DNA from: Amoebidium appalachense
Lineage: Eukaryota; Ichthyosporea
DNA length: 64,000 nt
Assembly: GCA_963693365.1 (NCBI GenBank)
Contig: CAVNZM010000002.1
Coordinates: forward strand, 8,060,001-8,124,000
Direction: 5' to 3'
In this document: in pieces, positions 1 to 13,633 of the stretch
Numbering within the stretch: position 1 is the first letter of the stretch
Layout of the letters: every line of letters begins with the position of its first letter
The notes under the pieces: model-generated
Told to the model about the DNA's origin: nothing
What the model saw: only the letters and a program-made list of their open reading frames with translations
The model's database searches: none
Made by a program: the position numbers and the translations under genes

Positions 1-856
1 ATGGATGAGCAATTTCCACGGTAGAGCCCTTGACTTGAAATTGTGTGAAAATTCGGTTGGTTACTGCAAACCTCATACTATAAATCCAGTGAATGCAACT
101 TACTGGGGTACAGCGTGTGCAACTTGTACACAGTATTAATGTGGTATGGGGCCTTCTAAATGCTCTCTCAATCGTGTATAAATGCCACTACATTATTGTG
201 AAGATTTTACTTATGGGCCACCCGCCCATATCCAATAACCGTATGAAACCACAAAGAGCTCGAGTTCGCTGTCACTCCTCCCCTGAGCCCCCCTCCCCCC
301 CCCCCCCCAAAAAAAAAGAAAAAAGGCAGACACAACACATAAGCCACCATGTAGACACACGCACAACATTTTTGACACTGTGTGCGTGTGTGCCCTCACA
401 CACACACACACAAAGCAATCACATTCGTGCACACACAGACACGCAAACCGGCACGAACACCGTGAACACGTGGCACACAAACAACACCGCACACAGACCG
501 TGCCCGAAGTGGTCAGTAGTGCCACCGGGGGAAGGGAAGGGGGTGGGCCGGGGGGGGGGGGAGGGGGGGGGAGGGGGGGGGATAGGGGGGAGGGGGGGGG
601 GGGGGGGGGTTAGCGAAAGGGACCCCATCCTGCAGTTTGGGCACTGTGTGAAAGTCGCGAATGTTAACTTGTTCACTTCGTTTTGCATGACCCCCCCCCC
701 CCCCTCCCTCCCCCTCTCCCCCCCCTCCACCCGCCCTCCCCTCCTTGCCCCACTAGTCGCTGTTCGTTTCAATGTGCAAACTTTAATCCTCCATCCTCGG
801 AGTCCTCTCCCTTGTACATGTGGTGGTAACTTCAATGTGCACACTGTAAGTTACCT

Positions 857-893
<37 letters not shown>

Positions 894-918
894 CCAAAGC
901 CTATGACTGCAAAGTCAG

Positions 919-954
<36 letters not shown>

Positions 955-1670
955 CCTCCTCATCCCAGCCCTTTGTACGTGTACGAGTGTGCGTGTGCGT
1001 TCAGTGTGTGTGTGTGTGTGCGCCATTTTTATAAGCATCTTATACTTCATATGCATACCCTCGTGAACAGACATGAGCACGTAGACGTCGACTGACCCAA
1101 AGCTCAAACTTTGGGGCACGACCAATGCCCAGTTTATTGCCCACTGCCTCCCCCAACACACCCAATCGTGTTCCTTATATAGACTACATCTACCCTCATA
1201 CACAATTGGGATCTCTGGAAGCACGGCACTTAGATAAACCTCTCTCCACATAGACATAACTCGGTGATTATGTGTACATGCTGCCAAACTGATAACCGTG
1301 TATTGCAATAATGTTCCTACCAATCACTTAGTGGTAAATAATTAACGCTAGTGCTCGATTATTATGTCTTGATTTCTCACACGACAACAATACCAACCCC
1401 CTGGGTAAAGGTCATTGACCATACATCGAAGGGCCGAAAATTGTGGCTGTTACATGTATGGTGCCGGACATCGTAGGTGACCCCTCCGAAAATTTAGATC
1501 TTATAGCCAGATCGCGGCTAATAAGTCCTCTGAATATTTTTTTTTTTCTTCGGACGCCGTGGGGCGTAACGTTAACCGACATTTTTCGACGCGCCTGAAT
1601 GAGGGCTATCAGCCTACGCTTTCAGATTTTCAAAAATGTCAAAAAATAAAAGTTTTCTCCTTGTGAAATT
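1..1670. other. Intergenic, no gene seen
   Basis: No exon with coding-like composition and usable splice sites is visible. The stretch contains poly-C and poly-G runs at about 540-610, 680-725 and 861-950, a short CA patch near 398-420 and A/T-mixed unique sequence at 1,030-1,670. The long open frames here are translated repeats. Confidence 0.6.
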
Positions 1671-1739
1671 TTGGGGCCCATGAGGGGTGGCTATGACGTC
1701 ATCAATTTTTGCACGGTCATATTTCTTGTACCTGATATA

Positions 1740-1948
1740 GCTAACAGTTTACACACATTTACATTATCATCTAAACCTGTACCTGTAGTTCCAGAATACA
1801 AAGATCTTGGTGTTCCGGTTAATTCTGTTGGTGTTATGTTTTCCCATATGGTCGAAAAGAGGGTAGAGCTGGCTCGTAAGTGGTTAGCTTTCTTCTCGGC
1901 TAATATTTTTAAAGACACACCCCGTGGCACCCCAAATCGTAACATCAA
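1740..1948 (+). pseudogene. Possible non-LTR retrotransposon reverse transcriptase remnant
   Basis: An open stretch translates to a peptide containing PEYKDLGVPVNS followed by HMVEKRVELARKWLAFF. This resembles the region after the catalytic core of LINE-type reverse transcriptases, where a YKYLGV-like strand is followed by a helix rich in K, R and A. No catalytic YxDD box, endonuclease or flanking element is visible, and the frame runs into a poly-C tract at about 1,957. I read it as a short decayed fragment. The match is a family impression only, and chance similarity is possible. Confidence 0.35.
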
Positions 1949-1956
1949 CTCCCTAC

Positions 1957-1998
<42 letters not shown>

Positions 1999-2333
1999 TG
2001 CTACTCCCAACTCCCCCCCCCCCCGATTAAAGAAAACAAAATAAAAAGAAATAATTTAAAAATTAAAACTTTGAAAATAACTAAAAAGTTTAAACATGAA
2101 AAAAAAAAACTGGAAAACCAATCCAGCAAACCGAAAGAGCACACCACAACCAACGCCTATTCCCCTGCCACCATCATGCCTGCATGTGTGCACACACTGT
2201 CCTCCACTGCCCCAGCTCAAACTGCCGACGGCAAAACCCCCATGGCCACCCTGCAGCATGTTGATTGGGTGAGTGGGGGCAGCATGCATGCAGACACGTG
2301 TGTTTGCGTTCGTGTTTGTGTTGTGTGTGTGTG

Positions 2334-2468
<135 letters not shown>

Positions 2469-2813
2469 CCTGAGTTCATACAACACTGTCAACACATCCG
2501 TTGAAAATCTGCACCAATCAGCACGAGGTATGTCTTTGTGCAATGTCCAGGAATGATAGTGTAGACTTAAATTCGTGCAAACATCAGTCAACGAATCGAA
2601 TGAAGACTACACCAGAAGACAGAGGGGCAGAGGGAGAGAGAAACGAGGGGGATATGGGGGGGGGGGGGGGGGGGGGGGGGGGGGAGATGATGGAGCGCGC
2701 AAGATGAGGGAGAGCCGGAGGGACAGAGGGACAGGGAGGGAGAGAGGGGGGGGGAGGGACAGGGAGGGAGGGAGAGAGAGGAGGAGGGGGGAGAGGGAGA
2801 GCAAGTGAGAGGG

Positions 2814-2817
<4 letters not shown>

Positions 2818-2905
<88 letters not shown>
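2818..2905. repeat. (GA)n microsatellite
   Basis: A pure AG/GA array of roughly 88 bases preceded by irregular G/A-rich sequence from about 2,620. Confidence 0.95.
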
Positions 2906-2907
<2 letters not shown>

Positions 2908-3249
2908 ACCACCCACCTATGTACTCCTCCCCCAATCTACCATTTAATTCACCCGTGCATACATGAACTGTCTTGACCTCCACTACTACGTCGTCGAGTC
3001 CGATTACTTAACTTCCCAATAGTTTGATTATGCTATGAAATCGTCAAGACTCCATTAAATTTGGTAGCTTTGGCAATGGTGGATGCACTCAGTGTAGTTG
3101 CATATTGGTTGGATACGCCGGAAAGACGAAAATTTAAAGAATATGGCGGGAGGGAGAGCGGGCCGGGGGGGGGGGGGGGGGGGGGGGGGGGGAAGGTTGT
3201 GTGTTCGGCTCAATCTGTTAATAGGAGGGAAGGGGTAGGAGAGGAAAAG

Positions 3250-3250
<1 letters not shown>

Positions 3251-3309
<59 letters not shown>
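3251..3309. repeat. Poly-G run
   Basis: A run of nearly 60 consecutive G residues, one of dozens of poly-G or poly-C runs of 20-60 bases in the window. Confidence 0.95.
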
Positions 3310-3534
3310 CTAGCAGAGTGTTCATGCCATGTCAGTGGTCCGCAATAGGTTTTATTCAGCCAAAGAAAAGTGGGCGACATTTTGCGCGTGACCGCACATT
3401 TCAGTGAAAGCTGCACTGTTCATTGGGACAGGTCATCCAAAAGACCAAGGCAGCAGCAATTTTATGTGCGTAAGCATTTTTGGTTATTTGATTGTGGGAT
3501 CATAAGGGCAAAATTCTGACAGACCAGCGAGGAT

Positions 3535-3565
<31 letters not shown>

Positions 3566-4101
3566 TTTCCCCGGCCCCCCTCCCTCCAGGGCCCCACCCA
3601 CTCACTCATCTGTCTATCTACCCACCGTCACCGTCACGAAAATCATCACCACCCACCAACTTACTCCTCCCCCAAACTACCAGAGTCTAATTAAACCGTA
3701 CATACATATTCTGTCGTAACCTCCATCTCTACGGGTCTGGTTCCTTCTCACCGATATCCACGGAAATTCGGAGTTCTTGACCATTTGGGTCGTCCCCCCC
3801 CCCCCCCCCCCCCTCCCCCCCCTCCCCCCCCCCACCCCCCCCCCCCTAAAGCTTCCCTTTGGAGCCCGGTGACCTCCAATCTAATTCATCCTCTCGACGT
3901 AACGATCTCAGCCTTAAGTCCATAAAACACACGACCATGGATAAAAGACACTGTGCAACAAAATATAACCTTTCAAAACGGAACGGAGGAAAGATCAACC
4001 TTTTTTATAAAATGTTGGCTACGATTGGCAATTGGAGACAGTTTGAAAGTCTTAGATTAACGTGGTTAAGCACCGTTAGGCAAAGCCTTAGTGTGTGTGT
4101 G

Positions 4102-4136
<35 letters not shown>

Positions 4137-5449
4137 GGGGGGAAGAGGGGAAAAAACAAAGAGTTCATGATCATCTGCATGGCATACGTTCGGTCAGCCT
4201 AACCTGAAGAATGGGCAACCTTTACAGCTTGAAAAACCATATTCGGGTGCAGACTCAAGCTGCATTTGTCATTGGGGGAGGTCACCCAAATGATCATGAT
4301 CAAGGCACCAGCCTACACTTGTTGCATATTTGGATATTCGATTGTGGGATGGTGGGGATAAAAAAAAAAAGACACAGCAAGGCAAGCCCCCCCAGCCCCC
4401 CCCCCCGTGGCCGCCCCCCCGTTACCCACCCACCTACCCAACCACCCAACCACCCACCCACCTACCCACAACTTAGTAATCGCCATAAACACCACGGGCC
4501 ACCAACCCACTGCTCCCCCAATCTACCATTTTGATAACCTGTCTTGACCTCCACTACTGCGATTCTGATTTATCAAATTTCCCAATGATTTTTATTATGC
4601 TATGAAGACTTGAAGACTCCGTTTTCATTGATTTCGTAGCTTTGGCGATGGTGGATGCAATGGGAGCATACCATGAATTGCATACGCCGGCAAGACGAAA
4701 TCGTCGTGGATATGGCGGGAGGGGGGGGGGGGGGGGGGGGGGGGGATTGTGTTTTTGTTCCTTTTCTTTTTCCATTCTTTCCTTTCTTGCATTTCTTTCT
4801 TTCTGTCTTTCTTTCTGTCTTTCATTAAAGTTTCTTTCAAAGTTTTTCCTTTTTCTTTCCCCCCCCTTTTTTTTTCTTTCTTTCTTTCTTTCTTTCTTTT
4901 TTTTTTTTTTGGAGGGGGTGGGGGGGGGGGGGGGGGGGGTAGATTTAGTGTAAAGGCTTTAGGTGAATTCGAACCACAAAACTTTGAAAAAAAGTAGCCG
5001 CTGAGAAGTATGATCAACGGTTGCGTGCGGCGGCGACGTGGGGGGGGAGGGGGGCAGGGGGGCTTCCTTAGGAGTTCTTTGAGCTCTATATTTAACCCTT
5101 CATCGGAACACATACTTGCACGTGCACACACTACGGGCTCCCCTAGCAGTTCCTGGTTAACGTTGTTGTTTGGAAGCTGCTGTTTTTTTTTTTGTTTTTT
5201 TTGCACGTTTTTCTCATTGGAGTCGCTGTAGCAAGCACCATGCGGTGAGGGAGGGGAAGCAACAGGTAGGTGGATCATGTGACGTGTGTTTTAAGGGAGT
5301 TCCACACAGCTATACCATGTACAGTAGCTACGTTTTGTGTTATCAAGAAGCCTTGAATATGGGCGCCCCGGCCTTAAACTCCTACAGCTTTGCTTCTACA
5401 GCTTTGCTTCAAAGCCTGGATGATGTGCGCGCGTGTGTGCCGCTTATGT

Positions 5450-5567
<118 letters not shown>

Positions 5568-6281
5568 TGGTGGCGCGTGCGCGCTCGCGTGTGTGTGCAC
5601 GCGCGCGCATGTGTGTTTGTGTGCCACGGTGTGTGCGTGCGTGCGCACATGCTCCCGTTGGCGGTGTGTGCCGGGAGGTAGCTACGTAATCCTATACGCT
5701 TCTCACACGCACTCCTAACCTAAAAGCCTTAATCAAATATTGAATCAGCATCATTCTAAAGCCGGCATTTCTACCTGTGGCGTTAAATTAATTCAGTAAT
5801 AAGGCAAACGGACGTGAGATGCGACTATGAATCGAATCAGAACTATGGGTGGCTTTGCCCGCATGTGGTGAGGCATCGTGGGAAATGCATGTTTGGCGTA
5901 AATACTTCTGGAGAAAAGCCGAAATAAGCCTTTAAGAGGAATGGGGGGGGGGGAGAGGGGGAGAGGTGGGGGGGGGGGGGGGGGGGGGGGGGAGAAGGGG
6001 GGGGGGGGGGGGGGGGGGGAGGTGGAAGGGCCAGCAGAAAAACATCACGGGTGCCTGGTCTGCAACTTTTTATTTAGCCAAAGAAGACTTAGGCCACCCG
6101 TAAAGCCTCGACAAGCATATCCGAGTGCAGACTCAAGCTGCAGTGTTCAAGAAGTTCATATGGGCAGGTCACCCGAAAGATCAAGGCACCAGCCTACACT
6201 ATCATGATGTTTATCAGCAGTTCTGGTTATTCGATTGTGGGAAAGGAAGGCCAGAGACCGGGTTAACCCTCCTCCTCCTCC

Positions 6282-6321
<40 letters not shown>

Positions 6322-6964
6322 ACCTCCCGGCACTCCCTCCCTCACCTACCCAACCACCTACCCACCACCGCCGCCACAACCATGACCACTACCCATCCTC
6401 CAACTACCATCTAATTCACCCGTATATCATATAATCTCTATTGGGAGATACCATAATGCTGTTCAGTTTTTTTTCGAGTCATCAACACATAACAAAAATT
6501 GCGCCCACAGATTGTAAATCATACCGATTCGATTTCAAATCAATTTCGTCGTTCCTGTGCCACCAAATGTGGATATGTGTCCTACCACCCCATAGCTACA
6601 TATAGGTTGACTACTGTATTTCCAAGATTTGAAGTTGATGATACTATGCATCCAAACCTTTACGGACAACATTGCATTTTGTAAGTTTGGCAATAATGGA
6701 TGCATTGGTTACATAATATCGCTAAATGCGCTGACCGTCGGCAAACTCAAAGTGTTCATGGATATGGCTTCAACAGGTGGTGGTGGGGTGGGAGTATGGG
6801 GAGAGGGGAGGGGAGGGGGAAGGGGGGACAGGAGGGGGGTTTTTTCCCTTAGACATCAGTGAATGAATATCAGATAGGGGCACGGTACTATCTTTCAACA
6901 AGACTATGAGTTTGAACCCCAGTTCTCGTGCCGAGCATCATGATGGTTTTTCCCTGTGTCCCTG

Positions 6965-7084
<120 letters not shown>

Positions 7085-7510
7085 ACCGCGCGCTCGCGCG
7101 TGCGTGCGCGTGTATGTTTGTGACGGCATCTATGTGTTATTGTGTCTTTCTGTGTGAATTGCGTTTGTGTGTGGGGGGGGTGTATTTGTGCATCGGTAAA
7201 TACAGTAAGTTGAATGAAGCTGAATATGTTGCTATAGAGAGTGGAGGTGCCCTTTGATGACGTTTGCTAACGTCAAGGAGTTCAACGGCGGAACGGTTTG
7301 AGATGAAAATTCGCCAGTAAAAACATTCGATATATGTGGCCTTTCCTGCTGCGCCGATTTCTCTTATGTGGCCTTTCGTGCCGCTCTGCCGATATTTTTG
7401 TGGATCATCACGAGGCAGTTGCGGAAGACGGAAGTAATAAGAGAAGGAGCAGGGAACAACACCTGATCAATAAGTTGGCCGTTTGATGTTGGAAAGTGGG
7501 CCGAGAGAGA

Positions 7511-7551
<41 letters not shown>

Positions 7552-7604
7552 AGGGATGATGTGCAGCTGCAGCACTTTTGCATTTTTTTGTGAGGGACTC
7601 CAGG

Positions 7605-7790
7605 GGGGAGGTTAAACCAACCACCGCGTCTCCCATTTTAGCGTCTGGGCGTGGCTAGCCGAGATCCACATTTCTCCTGTCCGATGTCGAAACGGCGTCA
7701 TGGAATTTGTGCACAAAATGACGTCACCAATATGGCTCGCCGCTCAGCAGCTAAAATGGACGTAGCGGTGGTTGCTTTAAATTAATTAAG
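7605..7790. repeat. MITE-like imperfect inverted repeat
   Basis: The left arm around 7,610-7,665 contains AACCACCG, CCATTTTAGC and GAGCC-like motifs. The right arm around 7,720-7,775 contains the reverse complements of the same motifs in the reverse order. Arms of about 45-55 bases flank a spacer of about 60 bases that includes two TGACGTCA-like sites. No open frame lies inside. This is the form of a small non-autonomous foldback or MITE element; target-site duplications were not resolved by eye. Confidence 0.5.
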
Positions 7791-8040
7791 GGGTCACAGA
7801 TACATGCGTACCTGTTTGTGAGCATAATGTTTGTTTGTTTGTTTGTTTGTTTATGTGTGTTTGTGTGTGCAAGCGTGACAAAGTGTGTGTGGATGTGTGC
7901 GTGCGCGCATGCCTGCGCGACCGTGCCGCCGTGTGTGCGGGTATGTGTGGGACCCGCGGGGGCATGGGTGTGGATGTGGGTGTGGATGTAAACTCAGTAA
8001 GGTGTTTTCAATATGGAATTTCAAGTTGAAGTGAGGTGTG

Positions 8041-8071
<31 letters not shown>

Positions 8072-8113
<42 letters not shown>
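8072..8113. repeat. Poly-G run after (GT)n
   Basis: A short GT array at 8,037-8,071 passes into about 42 G residues. Confidence 0.95.
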
Positions 8114-8114
<1 letters not shown>

Positions 8115-9541
8115 GAGGGGGGAGCGGAGGAGGGGAGGCTCGGAGTCCTGTGTTCAATTGCTCTAACAAAAAAGGAACCAGGTATTTGGCTGAGTGCAAA
8201 CCGTTAGGGGGGGGAGGAAGGGGAGGGAGGGAGGGCAGGAGGGGGAGGACGGGGGAGGTGGGTGCTAGGAGGGAACAATACAAATGGGGAGGGGAAAGGG
8301 GCCCCCCGGTGCCGGGCGACGAGGCGGAAACGCGAAAGGCGTGGGGGAGGTGCTGGGAAGAGGGGAGGGGGGGGGAGGGGGGGGGGCAGGGGGGGGTGGT
8401 TCGTTTTTAGCGGTGAACATCTGTGGCTCCGATGAGCACATGTGTGCACGTGCACTGACTCACGTTCATGTTCGTGCACGTGGCCATGGAGAAGCTGCCC
8501 GGACTCGGCCGCGGATATATATGGGACATTCGCGGCGGGCGTCGTGGCCCGGCAGGCCGGCCCGGACAAAATAGTACTTTGGCAGAGCCTTCATCCCAAA
8601 TTATTGTCACACCGTTTCCATAGTTATAAGGGAAGAGGGCTCGATCAGTCTGAGTGCACAAGAATTGTCTGTGGAGCTCTTTTTTCTTTCTCTCTTTCCT
8701 TTCAAGTTCACATTTGCCTTGTAGAATGCTATGTTCTCCCGCAGGCTTTTTGATTGGTGCCCAGGAAACTTGTGCAAATAACATCGTAATTCCGTCACAG
8801 CTTGGAGCCCATACTTCCTTGATATATTATCAATTTTCCAGTAAGAAGCTACCCTGCGTGCGATATATTTTGTTGATTCACTCCACTCACATATATAGAC
8901 AAATAAGTAAGCTTCAAAGAGCAATGGTGGTTGCAAGTTGAAGCAAGCTTTGTCAAGTCCAATAAAGTATCATTTGCCCTACTCATCCAATCGTGTGCCG
9001 CTTTTCTATTCCAAAGGCAGCGATTGGCTCACTGCCAAGACATATGGGGTGTCCCCGCGAACTCCCCGCCCCCTGGGCCCCCGGGCCCCGGCTCCCAAAA
9101 TAGCAACACCAGCTAGCTGGTGTGAATGTGAAAGCATCTGGTTTTGCATTCGGTTTATTGATTGTATTTGACCATTAAATATGTTTCCCGTAACCCCCCG
9201 TGCAAAAAATGTATGCTGTAGCGCTGGACGCACGAAGGCTGCTAGTTGACAGGGCTAACAAAACCCCCATTTTCCAGAATTTCATTTCACAAATTTGTTG
9301 CAAAGGACATTAGGGCAAAGGTTCACAATACCTAGCACGCTGTAACAACACCCATTGCGCAAGCTTCGATTAAATACAAGACAAAATTCTCATAACTATA
9401 TGTTGTCTCTTTCTGCTATATTTTATCGAAAGCACAAGAACTCGGTAATGTCTAAATAGGTTTTCATTATACCGCTCGTTTATTTTCAAATTTGATCTTA
9501 GACCCTCAGTGTACAGGGGATCAAGCGCCTTTCCACGTCAG

Positions 9542-9593
9542 CCAATCGTTGATTTTTAATAACATTCCGTTGCGGCTAAACACTGTATATAAA
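9542..9593 (+). promoter_or_regulatory. Subtilisin gene promoter (CCAAT and TATA boxes)
   Basis: A CCAAT box at 9,542-9,546 lies 40 bases upstream of a consensus TATATAAA at 9,586-9,593. Initiation would be expected near 9,620, giving a 5' leader of about 360 bases before the subtilisin start codon at 9,981. No other gene starts nearby. Confidence 0.65.
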
Positions 9594-9980
9594 GGAGCGA
9601 GGGTCTCAGACTCACAGTTGCGGCTAAGCTTGACGTGATCACTCGGACTTCAAGCCAAGAACCGTCGGTGACAGAGAACGTGAGAACAATTCAGATAAGG
9701 CCACACATGTGATTCCAATTCATGCAGTTAGGCAACCTTTTAGTTAGTAGCCAACAGTAGAGGTCTCAGGAGACACCGGGCCTGTCCTAGGCCTTTACCA
9801 CCTTCACACGTTTCCCGTAAACCAAGTGTACGCAGGCAATCTGCCCATTTTTCGCTGCTTTCTGTGAACCGTAGCAAGACGAAACGAGCCCAACACCCAC
9901 AAAATTTGCCATTTACACTGAAATACTGCAATTTGTTAATATAAATCACATATTTTCACAAATCCTGCTAATTTTCAATC

Positions 9981-10710
9981 ATGTTGCCCCGTGTTTTTGT
10001 CTCGGCATTATGTTGCGTCGGATTTGCCGGCCGGATCCTGGCCGTCCCAGTCGAACCCAAGGGGTTGGTGGCTGATGTAAACGATGTCTTTGATAGTCTA
10101 ATGGACGACTTTCTCACACCGGATTTGACGCCGATGATGACGCCCATTCTAGGTATGTGTGCCTGCAGGGGTCAGAATTTGTTTGGATTTGGAGAGTGTG
10201 CAAGCAGTGTTTGCACGCCGAATGCCCACATGGACAGGCTGTATCTGGTGTGCACAGAGGCATTTCATGTAGCTGCATCCCCAATGGCATTACGGGAATG
10301 TTTTCGTGTGTGTGAGAATCTGGTTGTTTGTGTGTTTTGTGCCTTGAGCTTCTTTCGGTCTGCTGTTCTTGCGTTGCCACTTATCCAAGAGGGGAGGTGT
10401 GAGGTGTGTGTGATTGTGTGTGTAAGTTTTCGCCTGACTCTCTCTGTGCTGCTTGCGTGCGCCATCGTTGTGTTCTAGGTCACATTTACAGACCGCGAGT
10501 GAGGAAAATCACATGCAGGTGTCTGCATGGGTGTGTATGTGCGGTTGTGTGTGTATGGGTTCCCAACTTCCCTGGCTCTCTGTTTTGCATGACGGTGGTT
10601 GGATTATTTGCACGTGTGTTTCATTAGTATTCGCATGCGCGATGGTGTGTGAAATGTGTTGCTGCCTGTGTGTACTGCTGCTGGATGGGTTTTTAGCCAC
10701 ACACGTGTGT

Positions 10711-10747
<37 letters not shown>

Positions 10748-10769
10748 GCGGTGTGTGTGTGTGTGTTGC

Positions 10770-10841
<72 letters not shown>

Positions 10842-13077
10842 TGTGTGCGTGCGCGCGTGTGCGTGTGTGTGCGTTCGTACACTCAGAAAACACGTGCTTG
10901 TGGAAGGTTGTGTACTTATACGTTGTGCATTTAGCCTACCAGACCTTGTGTGTGCAAGTTGTACAGTACAATCTACTGCAAAATCTAATGCAACATCTGA
11001 AAACCCTCTCCGCAGATGCTGAAGGGTTTCGATACCTGATTCTCTTCAATGCAACCACCACCAAAGAACAAATCAACAGTATGATGGAGGAGTTTCCCAT
11101 TCTCAAGGAAGCAAAACACTTCCTTTTTGAGAATCCGGAAAAGGACCCTCTGAGGAAGGTGGAGGGATTGATTGTGTCTATGGCCGAAAACATTGCCGAG
11201 GTGCTGAAAAAGAATCCATTTGTGCAGCACATAGAATTGGCACAGCACGTGGTTGAGAATGGTACGTGCCAGTGCTGAGTTTTCCCTAATTTCCATCACG
11301 GATTCCCTCTAGAACAAGTTTCTTTCCTACACTACATTACCTTCTCCCCCCTCACCCCCTCCTTTCCTCCCCTTATTCCCCCCCCCCCCCCCCCCCCCTT
11401 TTCAGCTTAACAGACCCTTCGTCTCTTTCTCTGCTCCCCTGCCTGTTACTCCCCCCCCCCCCCCCCCCCCCGCGCCCTTTTCAATTTAGCCTCTACACCC
11501 CACCAATCCCCCCTCCCCCTCCCCCCCCCCCCCCTTCCCCCCCCATCTCCCAAGCATCAACCCTCCCCTTCCCCTCCCTCCATCTACCCAGCATCCCCAA
11601 CTCCCTCCCCCTCCTCCCCTCCTTCCCCCTCCCCCTCCCCTTCCGGCCCCCCACCATGCCTGCCCGCCTGCCCGCCGCCGCCGCCACCACCATCGCAGCT
11701 TCTTCCCCGTCATGTACAATGTGCATAGGGAAGTGCCATCACACAGCAATACATTCATTCTTCCATTTTATTAACCGGCATCTTCCCCACTTCCTCCCCA
11801 TCAGACCCCCCCCAGCATGTATCCAGCACCGCAGACTTCACCTTCAAAACCTACTCCCTCCCTGAGAGCCGCACGGCCAGTTCCAACCCCTGTACGATGG
11901 TGCAAGAGGATGCCCCCTGGCACCTTGCCCGGCTATCAAGAAACACATCCATGAACAGCAGAAGACAGACGGGCCCTTACTACTACCCTCCTAATGCTGG
12001 AAAGGGTGTGGATGTGTATGTGGTGGATAGGTAACACCCATCTCTCCCTTTCTCCCCCTTTCTCACTCCTCCCTCCCTTCCCCCGATCTCCCCATCCTTC
12101 CACCTCCCCATCCCCCCACACACATGTAGGCCATCACCACCACCACCACCACACACAAGGATACACAGATAGCAACACACGTAAGATCTAACCCGTCCCC
12201 CTACCGCTTCCCCACGCTTCCCCACAACCACCACCAACACCACCACCATCCACCTGCCTACCCAACTCAAAACACACATACCCCCCCATCAACTCAAACT
12301 TCCCATTCAATGACCAGACGACCACCCCACCCGCCACCAAAAATCTTCTAGATTGTAGCAACCTCTAACGGCGTCACCTCAAGAGCATTACACACCGTTA
12401 CAGATCGAATAGTAAAACCTGCAACATAAGAACAACACATACGTGCACAGAAACAAGAACTTGTATTTGACAAAACCTTAGTAGCACGCCTACATAAAAC
12501 AAATATCACATGCCTTCACAAAGCACAGCCACTCTTCTTGGAACCCCAAACAACAACACAAACCAACCCACTCTCTATCCACAGTGGTGTGGACATTAGC
12601 AACCCGCTCTTTGAAGGTTGTGCCGTGAAGGGTGTTGATGTGACCAATGGGAACCACGAAGACACCACGGGTCACGGCACACACGTTGCTGGTCTGATCT
12701 GCTCCCCCATGTTTGGGACTGCAAAGAGCTCAAGGGTCATCTCTGTGAAGGTATAGCTAAGCAGCCCCCTCCCCCCCCCCCCTTCCCCCTCCCCCCCCCC
12801 ACCACCCACCCACACACAAACACACACACCACCACCACCACCCAAACACACACGCTTCTTCCTGGTATCTCTCCATTGCCGTGCCTACAGAGTAATTATG
12901 AATGTGTGCATATCCTCCGTTAACCTAAAACCAGGCACATTTGCAAGCACATGCATTTGCATATGCACACTCCCCTAAACGCTCTTGTTATTTACACTCG
13001 TACTCAACCTCCTATAATCATATGCACTCGTACACACACCCACACCCACACACACCCACACCCACACACCCACACAC

Positions 13078-13124
<47 letters not shown>

Positions 13125-13334
13125 ACACAGACACACACACACACACAGACACGCACGTACTCAACCCGGCCTTAGGTACAGGCTGCACGCACGCACAAAA
13201 GCCCCCCCCCCCCCCCCCCCCCCCCCCCAACATAAAAGGAATACTATAAAACATCTCTTTTCCTTGTAGAAAACAACATGTGAAGTGTGGCAAGAGTGCA
13301 TTCAGGGATAGGGCCCGTTTCCTAAGTGGCTGTT

Positions 13335-13371
<37 letters not shown>

Positions 13372-13600
13372 GAGGTGGGGGAGCAGCCCGGGGAGAGGAA
13401 TGGGAGGGGGGGATGGGGGGGGGGGGGGGGGGGGAGGGGGGAAAGAAGGTGAAATCTAACACAGCCCGGGACAGGTATTTGATGGGCCCATGACCAGTGG
13501 GGGTTACATTTTGGCCGGTCTCGAGTGGGCCTACAACAACATCAAGAAGTATGCCTCTCTCTCTCCCTCCCTCCCTCCCCCCCCCCCCCCCCCCCCCCCT

Positions 13601-13633
<33 letters not shown>

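Noticed and set aside
93-1034. 313-codon open frame at the left end
   Set aside because: It is made of translated poly-C, poly-G and CA repeats (long Pro and Gly runs) with no domain and no splice context.
6840-6945. tRNA-like hairpin with GTTTGAACC box
   Set aside because: GGCACGG can pair with CTCGTGCC, but the D and anticodon arms do not form and the spacing is wrong for a tRNA.
8407-8936. Reverse-strand open frames of 109 and 125 codons
   Set aside because: No family motif, overlapping in different frames, and the region is not flanked by convincing promoter or splice signals.
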